Both the position numbers and the translations under genes were made by a program. DNA of 28,322 bases from Thermoleophilaceae bacterium (GTDB lineage: Bacteria > Actinomycetota > Thermoleophilia > Solirubrobacterales > JACPNS01): the NCBI GenBank assembly GCA_016463365.1, contig JAEMRJ010000007.1:1-28322 (forward strand). Reading direction: 5' to 3'. The notes beneath the pieces are model-generated. The model saw only the letters and a list, made by a program, of their open reading frames with translations, was not told where the DNA came from and searched no databases. The first letter of the stretch is position 1. Every line of letters starts with the position of its first letter. Shown in pieces: positions 25,059 through 28,322 of this stretch.

Positions 25059-26164
25059 GCAGCGACCGTCTGCTCGGCGGCGCGCTCCCAGCTGAACTCG
25101 GCGGCGCGCGGCGGGCCGGCGGCAGAGAGCCTGGCCCGCAACGCCGGGTCATCGAGCACCCTGTCGATCGTCGCAGCGATGTCATCGACGTCGTACGGAT
25201 CGAAATACACGGCAGCATCGCCACCGACCTCGGGCATCGAGGAGACATTTGACGTGGCGACCGGCGTGCCGTGATCCATCCCCTCGAGCACCGGCAACCC
25301 GAAGCCCTCGGCCAGCGATGGGAACGCAACAAGCTCTGCGTAGGCAAAGAGCGCGTCCATGTCGGCGTCGTCGATCCAACCCAGCAGCGTCACGCGGTCG
25401 GTCAGGCCCAGCGCCTTGATCTGATCGGTCAACGCGTCCTCGGCGCCAGAGGCGTAGCCCGGCAGCACCAGATCGACCGCAGGTTCGTGCTTGAGCTGCG
25501 CGAACGCCTCAAGCAACCGCCCGAGATTCTTGTGCCCGCGGCGCGCTGAGGGCGCCAGCACATACGGCCGATCGCCGAGCCCAAGCCGCGAGCGCATCTC
25601 CGCTTCAGGCGCAGGCGTCCCAGACTTCCGCGCCGCGATGTGCACGACGTCGATCTTCGAGCGGTCGACCTTCGTCACCCGCGCGACCTCCTTGGCCGAG
25701 GCCTCCGAGAGCGTCAGCACGCGTTCTGCCCGGCGCGCGCCCATCGGCACCAGCACCGACTGGCCGGTGCGCATCGCGAAGGTGTGCGCCTCGGGGTGCA
25801 GCGCGTAGATCACGTCGTGGGTGGAGGTGACCTGCGGGGCCGAGCAGAAGAACGGCGCCGTCATTCCGAAGTTGTGCAGCAGGTCGATCTTCTCGCGACG
25901 CACCGCGAGCGGCAGGAGCGTCTGCTCTCCGAGCACGCGCAGCAGCCGGCCGGTGCTGGGCATCTTCAGGGGAACGGGACGCGCGCCCATTGCAGTCACG
26001 TCCTCGGCGCTGATGCCGCCGCGGCCGATGAACGCCACAAGCTCCCAGTCCGGCCGCAGCTCGTGCAGTGCGGGGATCAGCTGTCGCGCGTAAGTTTCCG
26101 TGCCGCCGGTCTGGCCGGGCACGAGATACAGAAGATTGAGTCCGATTCGGGTTGCAGCAGGCAT
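25025..26164 (-). CDS. GT4-family glycosyltransferase
   Basis: 379 residues from ATG 26164 (MPAATRIGLNLLYLVPG). An in-frame ATG at 26191 would add nine residues and is possible; I prefer 26164 because its paralogue at 1603 starts directly at this strand. Acceptor domain: GQTGGTETYARQLIPAL. Donor domain: YVLAPSARRGHKNLGRLLEAF, VTLLGWIDDADMDALFAYAELVAFPSLAEGFGLPVLEGMDHGTPVATSN with the EX7E pair. Overall it is the same kind of enzyme as the gene at 1603-2721, though clearly diverged. It forms a single-gene unit with its 3' end overlapping the lhgO-type gene and its 5' end facing the GT remnant. Donor unknown. Confidence 0.9.
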   Translation of the reverse strand: MPAATRIGLNLLYLVPGQTGGTETYARQLIPALHELRPDWELVAFIGRGGISAEDVTAMGARPVPLKMPSTGRLLRVLGEQTLLPLAVRREKIDLLHNFGMTAPFFCSAPQVTSTHDVIYALHPEAHTFAMRTGQSVLVPMGARRAERVLTLSEASAKEVARVTKVDRSKIDVVHIAARKSGTPAPEAEMRSRLGLGDRPYVLAPSARRGHKNLGRLLEAFAQLKHEPAVDLVLPGYASGAEDALTDQIKALGLTDRVTLLGWIDDADMDALFAYAELVAFPSLAEGFGLPVLEGMDHGTPVATSNVSSMPEVGGDAAVYFDPYDVDDIAATIDRVLDDPALRARLSAAGPPRAAEFSWERAAEQTVAAYGSVLQARSA

Positions 26165-26213
26165 CGCGCGAGCCAGCCTAGCCACGCTCATTTCCCTGTA
26201 CAGAGTGCGTGCG

Positions 26214-26219
26214 TAGACT
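26214..26219 (+). promoter_or_regulatory. Putative -10 element for the GT-remnant/methyltransferase unit (leaderless type)
   Basis: TAGACT lies 7 bases before ATG 26227. TTTCCC at 26191-26196, 17 bases upstream, is a poor -35 candidate. The promoter of the truncated GT thus appears preserved. Confidence 0.4.
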
Positions 26220-26226
26220 GGCGCGG

Positions 26227-26573
26227 ATGCGAGTGTTGCTCCTCACGACGGATGCTCCTGCGCCGCGCCACGTGAACGGTGGCACGACCAGGCAATACAA
26301 ACTCTTCAGCCGCCTGCTCGAGCTTGGACACGAGGTGACCGTCGTCGGCGTGTTCGCTGCGCGCGAGGACCCCTACATCGAGGAGTTGCGCGAGGAAGGG
26401 TTTCGTGTGATCGCCCACGAGCGGCCGGCGTCACGGATGCGCGAAAGGCTCGCGGCAGCAGGTCGCCAGACCGCGATCGCCGAATACGACTGGCGCGCGC
26501 TGGGCGACAGATACGCCGCCGCGTTCGAATCGGTGATTGCCGGCTCGAAACCGCGGTTGGTAGTTTCGAAGTG

Positions 26574-26574
<1 letters not shown>
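26227..26574 (+). pseudogene. Internally deleted GT4 glycosyltransferase remnant (open frame)
   Basis: 115 residues, ATG 26227, with no frameshift or internal stop. Residues 1-69 (MRVLLLTTDAPAPRHVNGGTTRQYKLFSRLLELGHEV...) match the N terminus of the GT4 at 14326. Residues ~72-115 (RERLAAAGRQTAIAEYDWRALGDRY...) match that protein's C-terminal helices (RRAQLAAAGHAIAVEQLNWKKLGDRW). About 300 residues, including the whole donor-binding core, are missing between them. It cannot be an active glycosyltransferase. The frame and a leaderless-type promoter are intact, and its TGA overlaps the next ATG in TGATG, so it may persist as a translated leader for the methyltransferase. A short regulatory or chaperone role is possible but unsupported. 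Confidence 0.8.
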
Positions 26575-28321
<1,747 letters not shown>

Positions 28322-28322
28322 C

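Overview
The window is a dense surface-polysaccharide biosynthesis locus from a high-GC bacterium. GTG and TTG starts are frequent, gene spacing is extremely tight, and TANNNT hexamers repeatedly lie 6-7 bases before a start codon (a leaderless-transcript pattern). These features suit an actinobacterium. A Thermoleophilia/Solirubrobacterales-type host is my guess from gene content and style; nothing in the window proves it. I saw no tRNA, rRNA, CRISPR array, transposase or phage gene.

Layout. A partial gmd (minus strand) opens the window. Positions 584-5213 (plus) carry a GMD-like dehydratase, a GT4 glycosyltransferase and a large membrane protein. Positions 5226-8576 (minus) carry a GT2 polyprenyl-phosphate sugar transferase and a DUF2142 membrane protein. 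Positions 8708-11388 (plus) hold a GT4 and a Wzx flippase. Positions 11390-13173 (minus) hold two methyltransferases and a hexapeptide acyltransferase. Positions 13247-15585 (plus) hold two GT4 enzymes, and 15632-17143 (minus) a second Wzx flippase. Positions 17223-21139 (plus) hold gmhA, a C-methyltransferase, a hddA-type kinase and a glycosyltransferase. Positions 21199-23794 (minus) hold two SDR sugar enzymes and a gmhB-type phosphatase. After these come an lhgO-type oxidase (plus), a GT4 (minus), an internally deleted GT followed by a methyltransferase (plus), and fcl (minus) at the right edge.

How the genes fit together. gmd and fcl together give GDP-L-fucose. GmhA, HddA and GmhB give D-glycero-D-manno-heptose-1-phosphate; the final GDP-transferase (HddC) is not in the window. 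The second GMD-like dehydratase, the second Fcl-like protein, the further epimerase and the C-methyltransferase could turn a GDP-heptose or another NDP-sugar into deoxy or branched sugars. Several GT-B glycosyltransferases assemble the glycan, and the two Wzx proteins would flip lipid-linked units. The GT2/DUF2142 pair suggests an additional route in which a polyprenyl-phosphate sugar is used outside the membrane. No typical Wzy polymerase is identifiable.

The most notable points are: a heptose pathway combined with duplicated dehydratase and reductase genes; a GMD paralogue with an altered cofactor-binding segment; a GmhB lacking half its zinc site; a GT remnant that looks like an in-frame internal deletion; twelve strand switches with almost no intergenic DNA; and repeated leaderless-type promoters.
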